A stretch of 64,000 nt of DNA, from positions 36,875 to 100,874 of the forward strand of contig CAXXKK010000008.1 of assembly GCA_963676845.2 (NCBI GenBank), given 5' to 3'. This DNA comes from G963662675 sp963676845. Lineage in GTDB: Bacteria; Bacteroidota; Bacteroidia; Bacteroidales; Prolixibacteraceae. The notes under the pieces were generated by a model. That model had not been told where the DNA came from. It worked only from the letters and a program-made list of their open reading frames with translations, and did not search any database. Positions 46,038-55,197 of this stretch are shown piece by piece (positions within the stretch are counted from its first letter, which is position 1; each line of letters starts with the position of its first letter). A program made the position numbers and the translations under genes.

Positions 46038-46204
46038 TATGGTTCTTACATGCAAAAAAATGTGGACAATCTTTTGAAAAAGGGGACCTTCAGCGCGACT
46101 GTGGAAACTGTTTTTCCTGCACAGGATGTGAAATCTATATTTGCCCAAATTGTAGAGGGGAGATTGTTGTTAAACCCATGAAAAAACCATCTGCAAAAAA
46201 GTAA
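46027..46204 (+). pseudogene. Tiny protein with four CxxC knuckles, last gene of the zinc operon, frame broken at an A7 run
   Basis: The ATG at 46027 overlaps the znuB stop (ATGAGCAGTGA). After nine codons the frame meets a run of seven A (46054-46060). With six A the frame continues to the TAA at 46202-46204 and gives a 58-residue protein with cysteines near 9, 12, 23, 26, 29, 32, 37 and 40: CKKC, CGNC, CTGC, CPNC, followed by a Lys-rich tail. As written, the frame stops after 16 residues. Four CxxC pairs in 32 residues is a double zinc-ribbon pattern. Its place in a zinc-uptake operon suggests a zinc sensor, buffer or chaperone. The extra A could be a base-call error, a mutation, or a slippery site. 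No named family is recognised with certainty. Confidence 0.65.
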
Positions 46205-46307
46205 GCAAAAAGATTTGGGCCTAATATTTATGTTGACTACAATTCTTTAACAATCAAATCCTTATCAAATCGTTTATTTTCCATAATTTTGGAGAAACTT
46301 GATTCGA

Positions 46308-47433
46308 ATGAAAAAATATAATCATCGTATTCTTTGGGGAGTTGTTTTTATGCTGCTTTCTACTCATGTCGCATTTCCTCAAAGTCGGAAAGAGATTGAA
46401 ATACCGAATATACTTGGTTATCAAACTTTAAAATGTGATTTGAATTTACATACTGTTTTTTCTGATGGAGACGTTTGGCCTACGGTACGCGTGCAGGAAG
46501 CCTGGCTGGAAGGCTTGGATGCCATTGCAATTACGGATCATATTGAATTTTTGCCACACTCGCAGGATATTACTGCCAATCATAACAGGTCTTTTGAATT
46601 GGCAGAGCCTTTGGCAAATCAACAAGGAATTCTTTTAATTCAGGGAGCTGAAATAACGCGAACTATGCCACCGGGACACTTAACCGCATTGTTTATTACT
46701 AATGCAAATCTGCTTGAACGTGAAGAATGGTGGGATGCTTGTGTTGAAGCCAGAGATCAGGGAGGCTTTATTTTTTGGAATCACCCGGGTAGGAAAGATC
46801 AATTTCAGGGAGAAACAAAATGGTGGGACGAACATTCGCAGCTTTATGAAGCGAATATGCTCCATGGAATAGAGATTTATACAAATAATGAATTTTATCC
46901 GGAAGCTTTAAGCTGGGCGAAAGATAAAAATCTCTAGTATTCTGGGAACTTCAGATTTGCATGCTCCTTCATCAATGGAGTTTGACCTTGAAAATAGTCA
47001 TCGTCCTATTACTTTAGTTTTTGCAGTTGAGAAATCTACGAATGCGATTAAAGAAGCTCTTCTGGATCGGAGGACAGCAGTTTATTATGAAAATACCTTA
47101 GTTGGGGAACGTAGGTTTTTGGCTCCCATATTTAGTAAGTCAATTGAATTTATGGATGATGCAGTAAATCTAAAAAATCACGAAGTGAAAAAAGTGATGA
47201 TTCATAATAATAGTGACCTGACTTATTATTTGACAAAACGGCAACCATCAGCTGGTTTTTCAACACCCGATGAAATAGTTTTACCGCCTCACCGAACAAT
47301 TGCTGTTGAGCTAACAGGAACATCTAATGAGGTAAGAAACATGGCAGTTCTTCGTCTTTTTTATGAAGTGAGAAATCTTCGGAATTTATCAGGCGGGCGG
47401 CTAATGGTAAATATTGATATTCCTAATCTTTAA
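46308..47433 (+). pseudogene. Sb-PDE-type PHP-domain phosphodiesterase, one frameshift
   Basis: The first part (to 46937) has a signal peptide (ending AFPQ) and PHP motifs: DLNLHTVFSDG, AITDHIEFLPHS, GAEITR and FWNHPGR. The frame then stops at TAG (46935-46937); one base less at this point continues as SILGTSDLHAPSSMEF, which supplies the last PHP His, and a C-terminal beta-sandwich to 47433. The full protein would be about 375 residues, the size of the Sb-PDE family of exported phosphodiesterases. The start was set at the ATG at 46308, not the TTG at 46299. Either a sequencing error or recent inactivation; both halves remain well conserved. Confidence 0.8.
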
Positions 47434-47506
47434 ATTATTATTTTGTATTGAGCAGATAAATATTTATATCTTTACTAGTGCGAAGAGGTCTTAAAAAAAG
47501 AAAATT

Positions 47507-48328
47507 ATGGAACGGAAGAAAATTGGTATAGAAGTACTTTTTCTATTAGTGCTAATCTTTGTTTCTCAGTCTTGCCAGAAAGACTTGGATGACGGGGGTG
47601 AGATTATAAATGAAGATTTTATAGAGATCACGCAAGATAATATCCACTACGAAATGATTGAGGCTAATATTGAGGCAAGTATGAATGATGCAATTGCCTA
47701 TTTTGAAAGCCTGGAAAATCTGAAATCAACTTCAATTGGAGAGTGCGCCACTATAGATATTGCGTATTCTAACAATAGTTTCCCAGTATCAATAACTATC
47801 GATTTTGGAGATGGATGTACAACTTTTAATGGGATGGATTGTACAGGGACAATGTTTGTTACTTTGAGCGATACCTTAAGGAAACAAGGAACAACTTATC
47901 ATGTTACTTTTCAAAATTTTCTAATTGATGATGGTCATTCTATTACAGGGGAAATCTCGGGCGTAAATCAAGGACTAAATGCTTCCGGGTATTGGAAGTT
48001 TTATGAAGAATCATCTTTTGACATCGTTACTCCGGAAGGTGAAGAAATTGAAAAGGAACGTAATTTGACACGAGTTTGGGTTGCAGGATCAGAAACAAAT
48101 GCTTTGAGTGATGATGTTTTTGAGTGTACGGGATATGGTGAATTAACATCATTATCTGAAGATTGGAATTACTCCTATACAATCCAGGAGTCTTTGATTG
48201 TTTCTCCGTCTTGTTCTTACATCTTGGGTGGAGTTATGGAATTATCATGGAGCAATATTGAAAATACATTCTGGATTGATTTTGAAGATGAAGATAATGT
48301 ATGTAATTCAGAATTTAGATTTTTATAA
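47507..48328 (+). CDS. Lipoprotein of unknown function
   Basis: This 273-residue protein has a lipoprotein signal (hydrophobic 9-20, lipobox SQSC). The mature part is Asp/Glu-rich and beta-stranded, with ITIDFGDGCTTFNGMDCTGT in the middle: paired Cys and an FGDGC motif seen in several uncharacterised Bacteroidota surface lipoproteins. No enzymatic motif is seen. Its own -7-like element may be TATCTTTA near 47467. Function unknown. Confidence 0.6.
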   Translation: MERKKIGIEVLFLLVLIFVSQSCQKDLDDGGEIINEDFIEITQDNIHYEMIEANIEASMNDAIAYFESLENLKSTSIGECATIDIAYSNNSFPVSITIDFGDGCTTFNGMDCTGTMFVTLSDTLRKQGTTYHVTFQNFLIDDGHSITGEISGVNQGLNASGYWKFYEESSFDIVTPEGEEIEKERNLTRVWVAGSETNALSDDVFECTGYGELTSLSEDWNYSYTIQESLIVSPSCSYILGGVMELSWSNIENTFWIDFEDEDNVCNSEFRFL

Positions 48329-48419
48329 TTGTTATCTCCAGAATTTAAAAACCAAAATTTGTTTTTTTGTTAAACATTTTCAATATATTTGAAAAAATTC
48401 ACTAAATGCAAACGTAAAA

Positions 48420-48791
48420 ATGGTTGACAATCCAATTATTCTTGTTGCAGAAGATGTTGAATCTAATTATCTGTACTTAAATGCAGTTTTGAGTAAGATA
48501 AATGCAAAGATACTCTGGGCTAAAAATGGTTTGGAAGCTGTAGAGATGTTTAGAAATCAGAGTCAGATTGATATTGTGTTAATGGATTTGCAAATGCCGG
48601 AAATGAATGGTTATAAAGCGACTCAGATTATTAAATCAGAGAATCCGCGTATTCCAATTATAGCACAAACAGCTTTTGCTATGTCTGATGATCGTGAAAA
48701 AGCAATTAATGCAGGCTGTGATGATTATTTAGCAAAACCAATAAAATCGAAGGATTTGTTGGGTTTGATAGAGAAGTATACAAATATTTAG
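48420..48791 (+). CDS. Single-domain response regulator (CheY-like)
   Basis: This 123-residue protein is one receiver domain: acidic pair E11/D12, phospho-acceptor D56 in VLMDLQMPEMNG, Thr in AQTAFA and Lys in AKPIKS. There is no output domain, so it acts by protein contact or as a phosphate relay. The motif MNGYKAT and the AKPI ending resemble receivers of hybrid kinases. No kinase is adjacent. Confidence 0.88.
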   Translation: MVDNPIILVAEDVESNYLYLNAVLSKINAKILWAKNGLEAVEMFRNQSQIDIVLMDLQMPEMNGYKATQIIKSENPRIPIIAQTAFAMSDDREKAINAGCDDYLAKPIKSKDLLGLIEKYTNI

Positions 48792-48813
48792 GGAGATATT
48801 ATAGAGTTTTATG

Positions 48814-48850
48814 GAACGTTCATTTCAACATGAAATGGACGTTCTTTTGT
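48814..48850 (+). terminator. Terminator after the CheY-like gene
   Basis: A 13-bp stem with one internal T-G contact (GAACGTTCATTTC / GAAATGGACGTTC) is followed by TTTTGTTTT. Confidence 0.75.
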
Positions 48851-48908
48851 TTTAGAATGTTCTATTTGCAATCATTTATTACTTTTGAAGCTTATTAATT
48901 ATCTGACA

Positions 48909-49334
48909 ATGGGAAAGAAGCAATATTTATTGGATCAGAGATATCTTAAAATGGCTGCCATATGGGCACAAAACTCATATTGCAAAAGAAGGCAGGTTGG
49001 AGCTCTTATCGTTAAAGACAAAATGATTATCTCCGATGGTTACAATGGAACCCCTTCCGGATTTGAAAATATTTGTGAAGACGAGAACAATAAAACCAAA
49101 CCATATGTTTTGCATGCAGAGGCAAATGCTATTACAAAAGTTGCCAAGTCAAATAATAGTAGTGAGGGGGCAACTTTGTATGTAACATCTTCTCCTTGTA
49201 TGGAATGTGCAAAGCTAATTATCCAGGCAGGTATAAAAAGGGTTGTTTTTTTAGATAATTACCGTTTGGAAGATGGAATTTCTTTATTGAAAAGAGCAAA
49301 TATTGAGGTTGTTCAGGTTGGTGAAGATGAATAA
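48909..49334 (+). CDS. Deoxycytidylate (dCMP) deaminase
   Basis: This 141-residue zinc enzyme converts dCMP to dUMP for thymidylate synthesis. Zinc site: HAE (H69, E71 as proton shuttle) and PCMEC (C97, C100). NGTPSGFEN is the dCMP-deaminase nucleotide loop. The ATG at 48909 was chosen over a TTG eight codons earlier. ComEB-like proteins are similar but longer in many phyla; the length here fits the deaminase alone. Confidence 0.9.
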   Translation: MGKKQYLLDQRYLKMAAIWAQNSYCKRRQVGALIVKDKMIISDGYNGTPSGFENICEDENNKTKPYVLHAEANAITKVAKSNNSSEGATLYVTSSPCMECAKLIIQAGIKRVVFLDNYRLEDGISLLKRANIEVVQVGEDE

Positions 49335-49445
49335 AAAACATAAGACTTAATTATCTTTAGTTAACTAGGGAGTATAGCTAAGATTTGTGTGAATTTTTGA
49401 TAGCATCATCCACTTTAATCGGATGAGTTTTCAGAAATAAAAAAG

Positions 49446-51089
49446 ATGAAAAAGATGAATAAAAGGTCAGCAATATATTTACCTGTTTTAATCGCTATTT
49501 CAGTAGTGATAGGAATTTTTTTGGGGAACACTTTGGACAATTCGCAACCTACAGTTCTTCGTAACTTTCCGTATCAAAATAATAATAAGCTTTCAACCAT
49601 TATTGATCTGATATCATCTTCATATGTTGATTCTATATCAACTGATAAATTGATTGAAGAAACAATCCCTGAGCTGATGTCAAAGCTCGATCCACATTCA
49701 ACCTACATACAGGCTCGTGATATGCAGGAGGTTAACGAAGAGATGCAGGGCAATTTTGGTGGAATCGGAGTGCAATTCTCTATTATTCAGGATACAATAC
49801 AAGTTATTGATGTGATATCTGGAGGCCCTTCTCAGAAATTGGGAATTATGGCAGGTGATCGTATCGTTACTGTTGGGGATTCGATTATTGCGGGAGTTGG
49901 TATTGTAAATGATGATGTACTAAAGTTGCTTCGTGGAGAAAAAGGTTCGAAAGTGAATGTGGGCATCAAGCGAAAAGGAATTAGTGATCTTATTCAATAT
50001 GAAATTACCCGTGGCGATATTCCAATTATTAGCGTTGATGTTGATTACATGATTGACAAAACTACAGGATATGTAAAAGTTAGCCGTTTTGCAGAAAATA
50101 CATACGCAGAGTTCATGGATGCTGTTGAGGAACTGGACTATCTGGGTGCAGAAAAAGTGATTATTGATTTACGTGGAAATCCCGGAGGTTACCTGATGTC
50201 TGTAATCCAGATGGTGAATGAATTTATGAATGAAGGTGAAACAATTGTTTATACGGAAGGTTACAGTCAGCAGCGTCAGAATTATACGGCAACAAGTAGA
50301 GGGAAATGGGTCGATAAGGAAGTTTTTGTGCTAATTGACGAATATTCAGCATCTGCCAGTGAGATTTTTGCAGGTGCCATTCAGGATAATGATCGTGGTG
50401 TTATTATTGGTCGCCGTTCGTTTGGTAAAGGTTTGGTGCAAGAGCAAATTCCTTTTAACGATGGTTCTGCAATACGACTTACAGTTGCCCGGTACTATAC
50501 TCCAAGTGGGCGAAGTATCCAAAAGCCTTATGAAAATGGGGATAGTGATGAATATTATCAGGATATTGTGAATCGTGCTATTCATGGAGAATTCTTGGAT
50601 GCAGATAGCATTCAGTTTGCTGATTCATTAAAATATGAAACCTTGAGTGGGCGTATTGTATATGGAGGTGGAGGTATTATGCCTGATTACTTTATCCCTG
50701 CAGATACAACCGGATATTCCGATTATTATTCAAAAATTACTCAACGACAAATGGTGTATTATTACGCATTTGAATACACCGATAACAACAGGGATGCCTT
50801 AAATAAACTTCAAACTCCTGCAGAATTTATTAGTTACCTTACCAATGATAACATTCTGGAAAAATTTATCTCTTATGCTGAAGGTGAAGGAGTGAAAAGA
50901 AATAATGCTGATCTCGAAATATCGGGTGAAGTTATTGAAACCCAGCTTATGGCCTACATTTCCAGAAATATCATAGGGGACAAAGGATTTTATCCGGTGG
51001 TGCAAAGAATTGATAAAACGTTGATGCAGGCAATTCAGATTTCAAACTCTGAAGATTCAATAGAAAAACTTCTTGCTGTAACAAAATAG
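49446..51089 (+). CDS. S41-family C-terminal processing peptidase
   Basis: This 547-residue protease has a membrane anchor or signal (about 10-28), an N-terminal helical domain, a PDZ domain (about 90-170, GGIGVQFS ... GIMAGDRIVTVGD) and the catalytic part with Ser in EYSASASEIFAGA and Lys in GRRSFGKGLVQEQ. It degrades or trims periplasmic proteins by their C-termini. The C-terminal 150 residues are the extra helical region usual in Bacteroidota. A sigma factor follows at a short distance. Confidence 0.92.
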   Translation: MKKMNKRSAIYLPVLIAISVVIGIFLGNTLDNSQPTVLRNFPYQNNNKLSTIIDLISSSYVDSISTDKLIEETIPELMSKLDPHSTYIQARDMQEVNEEMQGNFGGIGVQFSIIQDTIQVIDVISGGPSQKLGIMAGDRIVTVGDSIIAGVGIVNDDVLKLLRGEKGSKVNVGIKRKGISDLIQYEITRGDIPIISVDVDYMIDKTTGYVKVSRFAENTYAEFMDAVEELDYLGAEKVIIDLRGNPGGYLMSVIQMVNEFMNEGETIVYTEGYSQQRQNYTATSRGKWVDKEVFVLIDEYSASASEIFAGAIQDNDRGVIIGRRSFGKGLVQEQIPFNDGSAIRLTVARYYTPSGRSIQKPYENGDSDEYYQDIVNRAIHGEFLDADSIQFADSLKYETLSGRIVYGGGGIMPDYFIPADTTGYSDYYSKITQRQMVYYYAFEYTDNNRDALNKLQTPAEFISYLTNDNILEKFISYAEGEGVKRNNADLEISGEVIETQLMAYISRNIIGDKGFYPVVQRIDKTLMQAIQISNSEDSIEKLLAVTK

Positions 51090-51128
51090 AACTTCTCACG
51101 TCCTATGGGTAGGATATTAAAATTGCCC

Positions 51129-51614
51129 ATGACAATCGACGATTATAACAGTGCTGTAGAAAGCTATGCTGACTCTGTGTATCGCTTTGTCCTGAAGAAT
51201 ATTCGGGATGAAGAGAGGGCACATGATATTGTGCAGGATAGTTTCGAGAAGTTATGGGTAAACCATACAAATGTTACGGCAGAAAAGGTAAAGTCATATC
51301 TTTACACTACTGCTTATCATCGGTTGATCGATGTTGTGCGGAAAGATAAACGAATGAGTCTGATTGATGAATACCAGGAAACTGGTGATGTTAACAACGA
51401 TCAGTATTCAGACTTGGGGGAGATCTTGAATCAGGCGATAAAACAGTTGCCTGAAGATCAGCGATCTGTTCTCATGTTGCGCGATTACGAAGGATATTCG
51501 TACAAAGAAATTGCAGAAATCACCTCATTAAGTGAGGCACAGGTTAAAGTGTATATTTATCGTGCACGTGTATTTTTGAAAAATTATATTGGGAAAATTG
51601 ATGTTTTAGTCTAA
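51129..51614 (+). CDS. ECF-type RNA polymerase sigma factor
   Basis: This 161-residue sigma factor has region 2 (YADSVYRFVLKNIRDEERAHDIVQDSFEKLW) and region 4 (LPEDQRSVLMLRDYEGYSYKEIAEI). The ATG at 51129 was preferred because the family starts at MTIDDYN; an ATG eight codons upstream also works. It is followed 2 bp later by a membrane protein with anti-sigma features and then by an outer-membrane protein, a three-gene module. Confidence 0.9.
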   Translation: MTIDDYNSAVESYADSVYRFVLKNIRDEERAHDIVQDSFEKLWVNHTNVTAEKVKSYLYTTAYHRLIDVVRKDKRMSLIDEYQETGDVNNDQYSDLGEILNQAIKQLPEDQRSVLMLRDYEGYSYKEIAEITSLSEAQVKVYIYRARVFLKNYIGKIDVLV

Positions 51615-51616
51615 CT

Positions 51617-52603
51617 ATGAAAATTGACAAATCAAATTACGAACTCTTTTTTATGGACTACCTCGATGGGAAATTATCTGTTGAGGAGACTGCACAGGTT
51701 CTGGAGTTTCTGCAAGAAAATCCAGAACTAAAAGAGGAACTTGAGGTTGTCTCAGAAGTGCATCTTACAGATGAGTCTGTTGTTTTCCCCAATAAAATTG
51801 ATTTGTTCAAAAAAGAAGAAGATGAACTAAGTATCTTTGATATGCGTTTGGCTGCTTATCTCGAAGGTGATATTTCGGGGGAAGAGAAGCGAAAGCTGGA
51901 AGACGAAATTGAAAGTGATAAAAACAAAAAGCTTTCATTTGAATTGATGCAGAAAACGCAGCTTATTCCTGATTCTTCAATTGTATTTCAAGAAAAGGAA
52001 GCATTGCTTAAAAAAGAGACAAAGGTTATCATTCTTCCCTGGATTGGAAGGGTTGCAGCTGTGCTTATTCTTGCATTTTCCGTTTGGGCGATCTATCCTA
52101 AAATGGAAGGAGCCAAAACGGTTGCCGAAGTCGAAGTTCCGGTTATTGATTTAAAACAGACAGATCAAATTTTAGAAGATATTCAGGTTGAACAGGAACC
52201 AGAACAAGAAATTATAATAGAAAAACCAACAACGGTCATTCAACCAAAAGAGATACTTGCCGAAAATAAACAGGAAGATGAAATCCCGGTTCGTGAAGCA
52301 GTTCCTGAACTTTTGATTCCTGTGACTGCAAGCCTCGATTCCGGTCATGAAATGATGGCATTGGTTCTTCCAATGGACGACAAGAAGAATGTTATCAGCC
52401 TGGATGAATATTTGGCGATGAAGCTTATTGATGCTCCCAAAGGAGAATCCTTTTCTTTGGATAATGTTCTTGATGCAGGTTTGGCTTTTTTTGAGAAAGT
52501 AAGTAATAAGAGGTTGAAAGTTGAAGAAAATGAAAAAGGAAAGATTTCGGAAATAAACTTCAATAGTGGTATTCTCGCATTTTCAATTCCAACAAATAAT
52601 TAA
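51617..52603 (+). CDS. Probable anti-sigma factor with duplicated N-terminal module and one membrane helix
   Basis: This 328-residue protein follows the sigma gene by 2 bp. The cytoplasmic part contains two similar modules of about 60 residues (YELFFMDYLDGKLSVEET ... and FDMRLAAYLEGDISGEEKRK ...), each with the (D/E)YL(D/E)G(D/K) start of anti-sigma zinc-less domains, so it looks internally duplicated. A membrane helix lies at about 145-163. The rest is Glu/Pro-rich then basic and outside the membrane. I infer that it holds the sigma factor at the membrane until a signal arrives. No cleavage motif was assigned. Confidence 0.72.
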   Translation: MKIDKSNYELFFMDYLDGKLSVEETAQVLEFLQENPELKEELEVVSEVHLTDESVVFPNKIDLFKKEEDELSIFDMRLAAYLEGDISGEEKRKLEDEIESDKNKKLSFELMQKTQLIPDSSIVFQEKEALLKKETKVIILPWIGRVAAVLILAFSVWAIYPKMEGAKTVAEVEVPVIDLKQTDQILEDIQVEQEPEQEIIIEKPTTVIQPKEILAENKQEDEIPVREAVPELLIPVTASLDSGHEMMALVLPMDDKKNVISLDEYLAMKLIDAPKGESFSLDNVLDAGLAFFEKVSNKRLKVEENEKGKISEINFNSGILAFSIPTNN

Positions 52604-52664
52604 TCGGTTTGTAACTTTTGAAAATGGGTAGCCGTCAAAGGTGTAAAGTTTAAAAAACAAGATT

Positions 52665-53606
52665 ATGAAAAAAATAATAATTGCATCGTTCCTATTGTTT
52701 GGGTTTTTTAGCTCACAAGCTCAGGACACTACTAAAGTGGATGTCTTGGGAAAAAACATTGTTACTGTAGATGAAGATTCTGATAAAACACATGTTGAAG
52801 TTCTTAGTAAGAAGATTGAAGTCAATGATGACTATAACAGTGACACAACAACGGTGAGGGTTGGGAAAAAGCTATTCACAATTGTTGAAGACGGAGGAAG
52901 TACCCAAATATATTTTGACCGTGATGAATCCTGGATTGATGAAGATGATAAAAAGCCAGAGAAATTATTTAACGGGCATTGGGCCGGATTTGAAATTGGA
53001 GTGAATAGCTTTTATAATGAGAGTTACAATATGTATTACGGGATTGATTATGTTCTACCATATAGTGGAGATGGGTTTATGGAACTTGAATACCCAAAAT
53101 CGCTGGAAGTGAATCTCAATTTCATGGAATACAATATTGCACTAAAGAAAAATCGTATTGGTATTGTTACAGGTATGGGATGGTCCATTAAAAACTATAA
53201 ATTTAATGAGGCTTTGACTATCAATAAAGTGGATGGAATGATTTTGCCTGTTTATTTGGAGGAAGATAACCTGAAAAAATCGAAACTTACAGTTTCTTAT
53301 TTAACTGTTCCCTTATTGCTCGAATGCCAGATTCCTGTAAACGATGGAGCAAACCAACTATTCCTTTCCGGTGGAATTATTGGTGGAATTAATCTGGGCT
53401 CGCATACAAAAATCAAGTATGATGATTCAAAATCGAAAGACCATGGAAGCTTTAATATAAATCCATTTCAATATTCATTGACTGCAAGGGTGGGATTGAA
53501 AGATATTTCATTGTATGGAACGTATAGTCTTAACCCTCTTTTCAAAGATGATAAAGGTCCTGAGCTTTTCCCATTTAGCATTGGGTTGAGTCTAATTAAT
53601 TTCTAA
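52665..53606 (+). CDS. Outer-membrane beta-barrel protein (PorT-like)
   Basis: This 313-residue protein has a signal peptide (ending SSQAQ) and a barrel-like region from about 105 to the end (HWAGFEIGVNSFYNES, LNFMEYNIALKKN, FSIGLSLINF with a terminal Phe). An early stretch holds three short repeats (VDVLGKNIVTVDED, VEVLSKKIEVNDD, VRVGKKLFTIVED). It closes the sigma/anti-sigma operon and is probably a target or sensor partner of that regulon. Confidence 0.78.
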   Translation: MKKIIIASFLLFGFFSSQAQDTTKVDVLGKNIVTVDEDSDKTHVEVLSKKIEVNDDYNSDTTTVRVGKKLFTIVEDGGSTQIYFDRDESWIDEDDKKPEKLFNGHWAGFEIGVNSFYNESYNMYYGIDYVLPYSGDGFMELEYPKSLEVNLNFMEYNIALKKNRIGIVTGMGWSIKNYKFNEALTINKVDGMILPVYLEEDNLKKSKLTVSYLTVPLLLECQIPVNDGANQLFLSGGIIGGINLGSHTKIKYDDSKSKDHGSFNINPFQYSLTARVGLKDISLYGTYSLNPLFKDDKGPELFPFSIGLSLINF

Positions 53607-53628
53607 AACAATATTAAATTAAAAATAG

Positions 53629-53662
53629 AAGGATGGTATCAATAAGATATCATCCTTTTTTG
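53629..53662. terminator. Bidirectional terminator
   Basis: A 12-bp stem with one G-T pair (AAGGATGGTATC / GATATCATCCTT) followed by TTTTTTG separates two convergent genes. Confidence 0.8.
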
Positions 53663-53672
53663 TTTTTAAAGG

Positions 53673-54695
53673 CTAGTAAATATCTTTTAAAAATAACTGT
53701 GCAATATCTTTAATTGTGGTATCAAGACTCCGGTAATTAAAATCAACTGTATTGCATATTTTCTTTCCGTTATAACGGGTAATTTTATTAGTTCCAGAGA
53801 CTGCTTCGCGTGTAATCATTGGGCGTTTCCCTGAGAAGAAACTTGCCAGCTTTGCAGCTCGCCAGCCAACATTTAAGATTAGGTCTGAGGCAAAAGTTTT
53901 TGGTCTTGGTTTTTGCAGGGCATCGGCAATTTTATTGAAAAAATCCTGATATGACATGTTGCCTGCATTTAAGATGAAACGCTGATTTTTAGTCTGTTCA
54001 AAATTTTCCCCATCCATCAATATGGTCATTGCATGAGCAACATCCCGAACGTCTACAAATCCGGTTTCACCTTTCGTGTAATATTTCAGCCCTTTAAAAA
54101 TAGCCTGAAAAAGCTTTGGGCTGCCAATGTCCCAGTTCCCCGGACCCAGGATAATTGAGGGGTTTACAATTACAGCTTCAATTCCCTCTTCAATTCCACG
54201 CCATACTTCCATCTCGGAGAAGAACTTGCTAAGGCTGTAAGTCGATTTTTGCTTGGAAGGAGTCCAATAGGTTTCCTCGTTGATCTCGGTTCCGTCGTGG
54301 GTTTTCCCCAATGCAGCAATTGAACTCACATGGCAGAATTTCTTAACCTTATTTTGGATGGCAGCATTAATCAGGTTTTCTGTTCCTTTTACATTGTTGT
54401 TGAGCATGCTGTCATGATCATTGGAATGAAAAGAAACGAGTGCCGCACAGTGATATATCTCTGTTGTTCCCGGTAGAATCTCTTCTAGGCTGTGATAGTC
54501 CAGAATATCACCTTCTACCCATTCAACCTGAGAGAGAAGATCTTCAGGATTTTCGCAATAGTAGGCAAATGTTTTTTTTACCAGTTTAAGATTGCTGGTT
54601 GATCGCTTTAAAGCACGAACCTTTTTGCCTGATTGTACCAAGTCGTACAAAACATGCGATCCAACTAATCCTGTTCCTCCGGTTACGAAAATCAT
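53673..54695 (-). CDS. NAD-dependent epimerase/dehydratase-family protein
   Basis: This 340-residue extended SDR begins MIFVTGGTGLVGSHVLYDL and has the catalytic pair in STYSLSKFFSE (Y-x3-K) and VNPSIILGPGNW. Sequence features (GDILDYHSLEEILPGTTEIYHCAA) match dihydroflavonol 4-reductase-like or ladderane-type SDRs. It lies 10 bp downstream of the PNPOx-like gene, so both are in one operon with dnaG upstream. Substrate unknown. Confidence 0.85.
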   Translation of the reverse strand: MIFVTGGTGLVGSHVLYDLVQSGKKVRALKRSTSNLKLVKKTFAYYCENPEDLLSQVEWVEGDILDYHSLEEILPGTTEIYHCAALVSFHSNDHDSMLNNNVKGTENLINAAIQNKVKKFCHVSSIAALGKTHDGTEINEETYWTPSKQKSTYSLSKFFSEMEVWRGIEEGIEAVIVNPSIILGPGNWDIGSPKLFQAIFKGLKYYTKGETGFVDVRDVAHAMTILMDGENFEQTKNQRFILNAGNMSYQDFFNKIADALQKPRPKTFASDLILNVGWRAAKLASFFSGKRPMITREAVSGTNKITRYNGKKICNTVDFNYRSLDTTIKDIAQLFLKDIY

Positions 54696-54705
54696 ACTAT
54701 GCTTT

Positions 54706-55188
54706 TTATGAATTCCATGGGGTTACTGCTTTTGCCCCAAACTCTTTGGCTGAAATGTTTTCAATTTTCACTTTTAGTATACCAACATTTACAACTGCGG
54801 GTTTATTAAATTTAAACTCCCGGTCGCTGTATTGTTTCATTAATACACAAAGTAGACGGTATTTTTCATCGTAATCCTCAAAAATCTCAACAGAGCCTTC
54901 AACATTTACTGTTTTTGATTTTACACGGTAACTGCACCCGACTTCAACATCTTGCCAGGCTAGTTCTTCGCCTAAAGTCCAGTTGATGCATACACGGGGA
55001 TTTTTTTTCAAGGTTTCCCACATACGTCCGCTTTGTGCCGAATGTAAGATGATGTGTTCTCCATCGAGGGCGAAATTCATGGGCAGAACATAAGGTTGGC
55101 TTCCATCACTCATGCCCAGATAACATGTTTTACATGCTTTTATAATTTTTTCAATTTCTTTGCGGTCTTCTATAAAATTGGTTCTCAT
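54706..55188 (-). CDS. Pyridoxamine 5'-phosphate oxidase-like flavoprotein
   Basis: This 160-residue split-barrel protein belongs to the PNPOx-like group that includes 5-nitroimidazole reductases (NimA) and haem-binding relatives. CYLGMSDGSQPYVLPMNFAL and HSAQSGRMWETLKKNPRVC are characteristic. It lies 9 bp after dnaG. Its cofactor could be FMN; the reaction is not known. Confidence 0.85.
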   Translation of the reverse strand: MRTNFIEDRKEIEKIIKACKTCYLGMSDGSQPYVLPMNFALDGEHIILHSAQSGRMWETLKKNPRVCINWTLGEELAWQDVEVGCSYRVKSKTVNVEGSVEIFEDYDEKYRLLCVLMKQYSDREFKFNKPAVVNVGILKVKIENISAKEFGAKAVTPWNS

Positions 55189-55197
55189 GTTCTGAAT

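Noticed and set aside
46054..46060. Programmed frameshifting at the A7 run as the firm explanation
   Set aside because: A7 is slippery, but the same region has several other single-base lesions without such runs, so a base-call or mutational cause is at least as likely.
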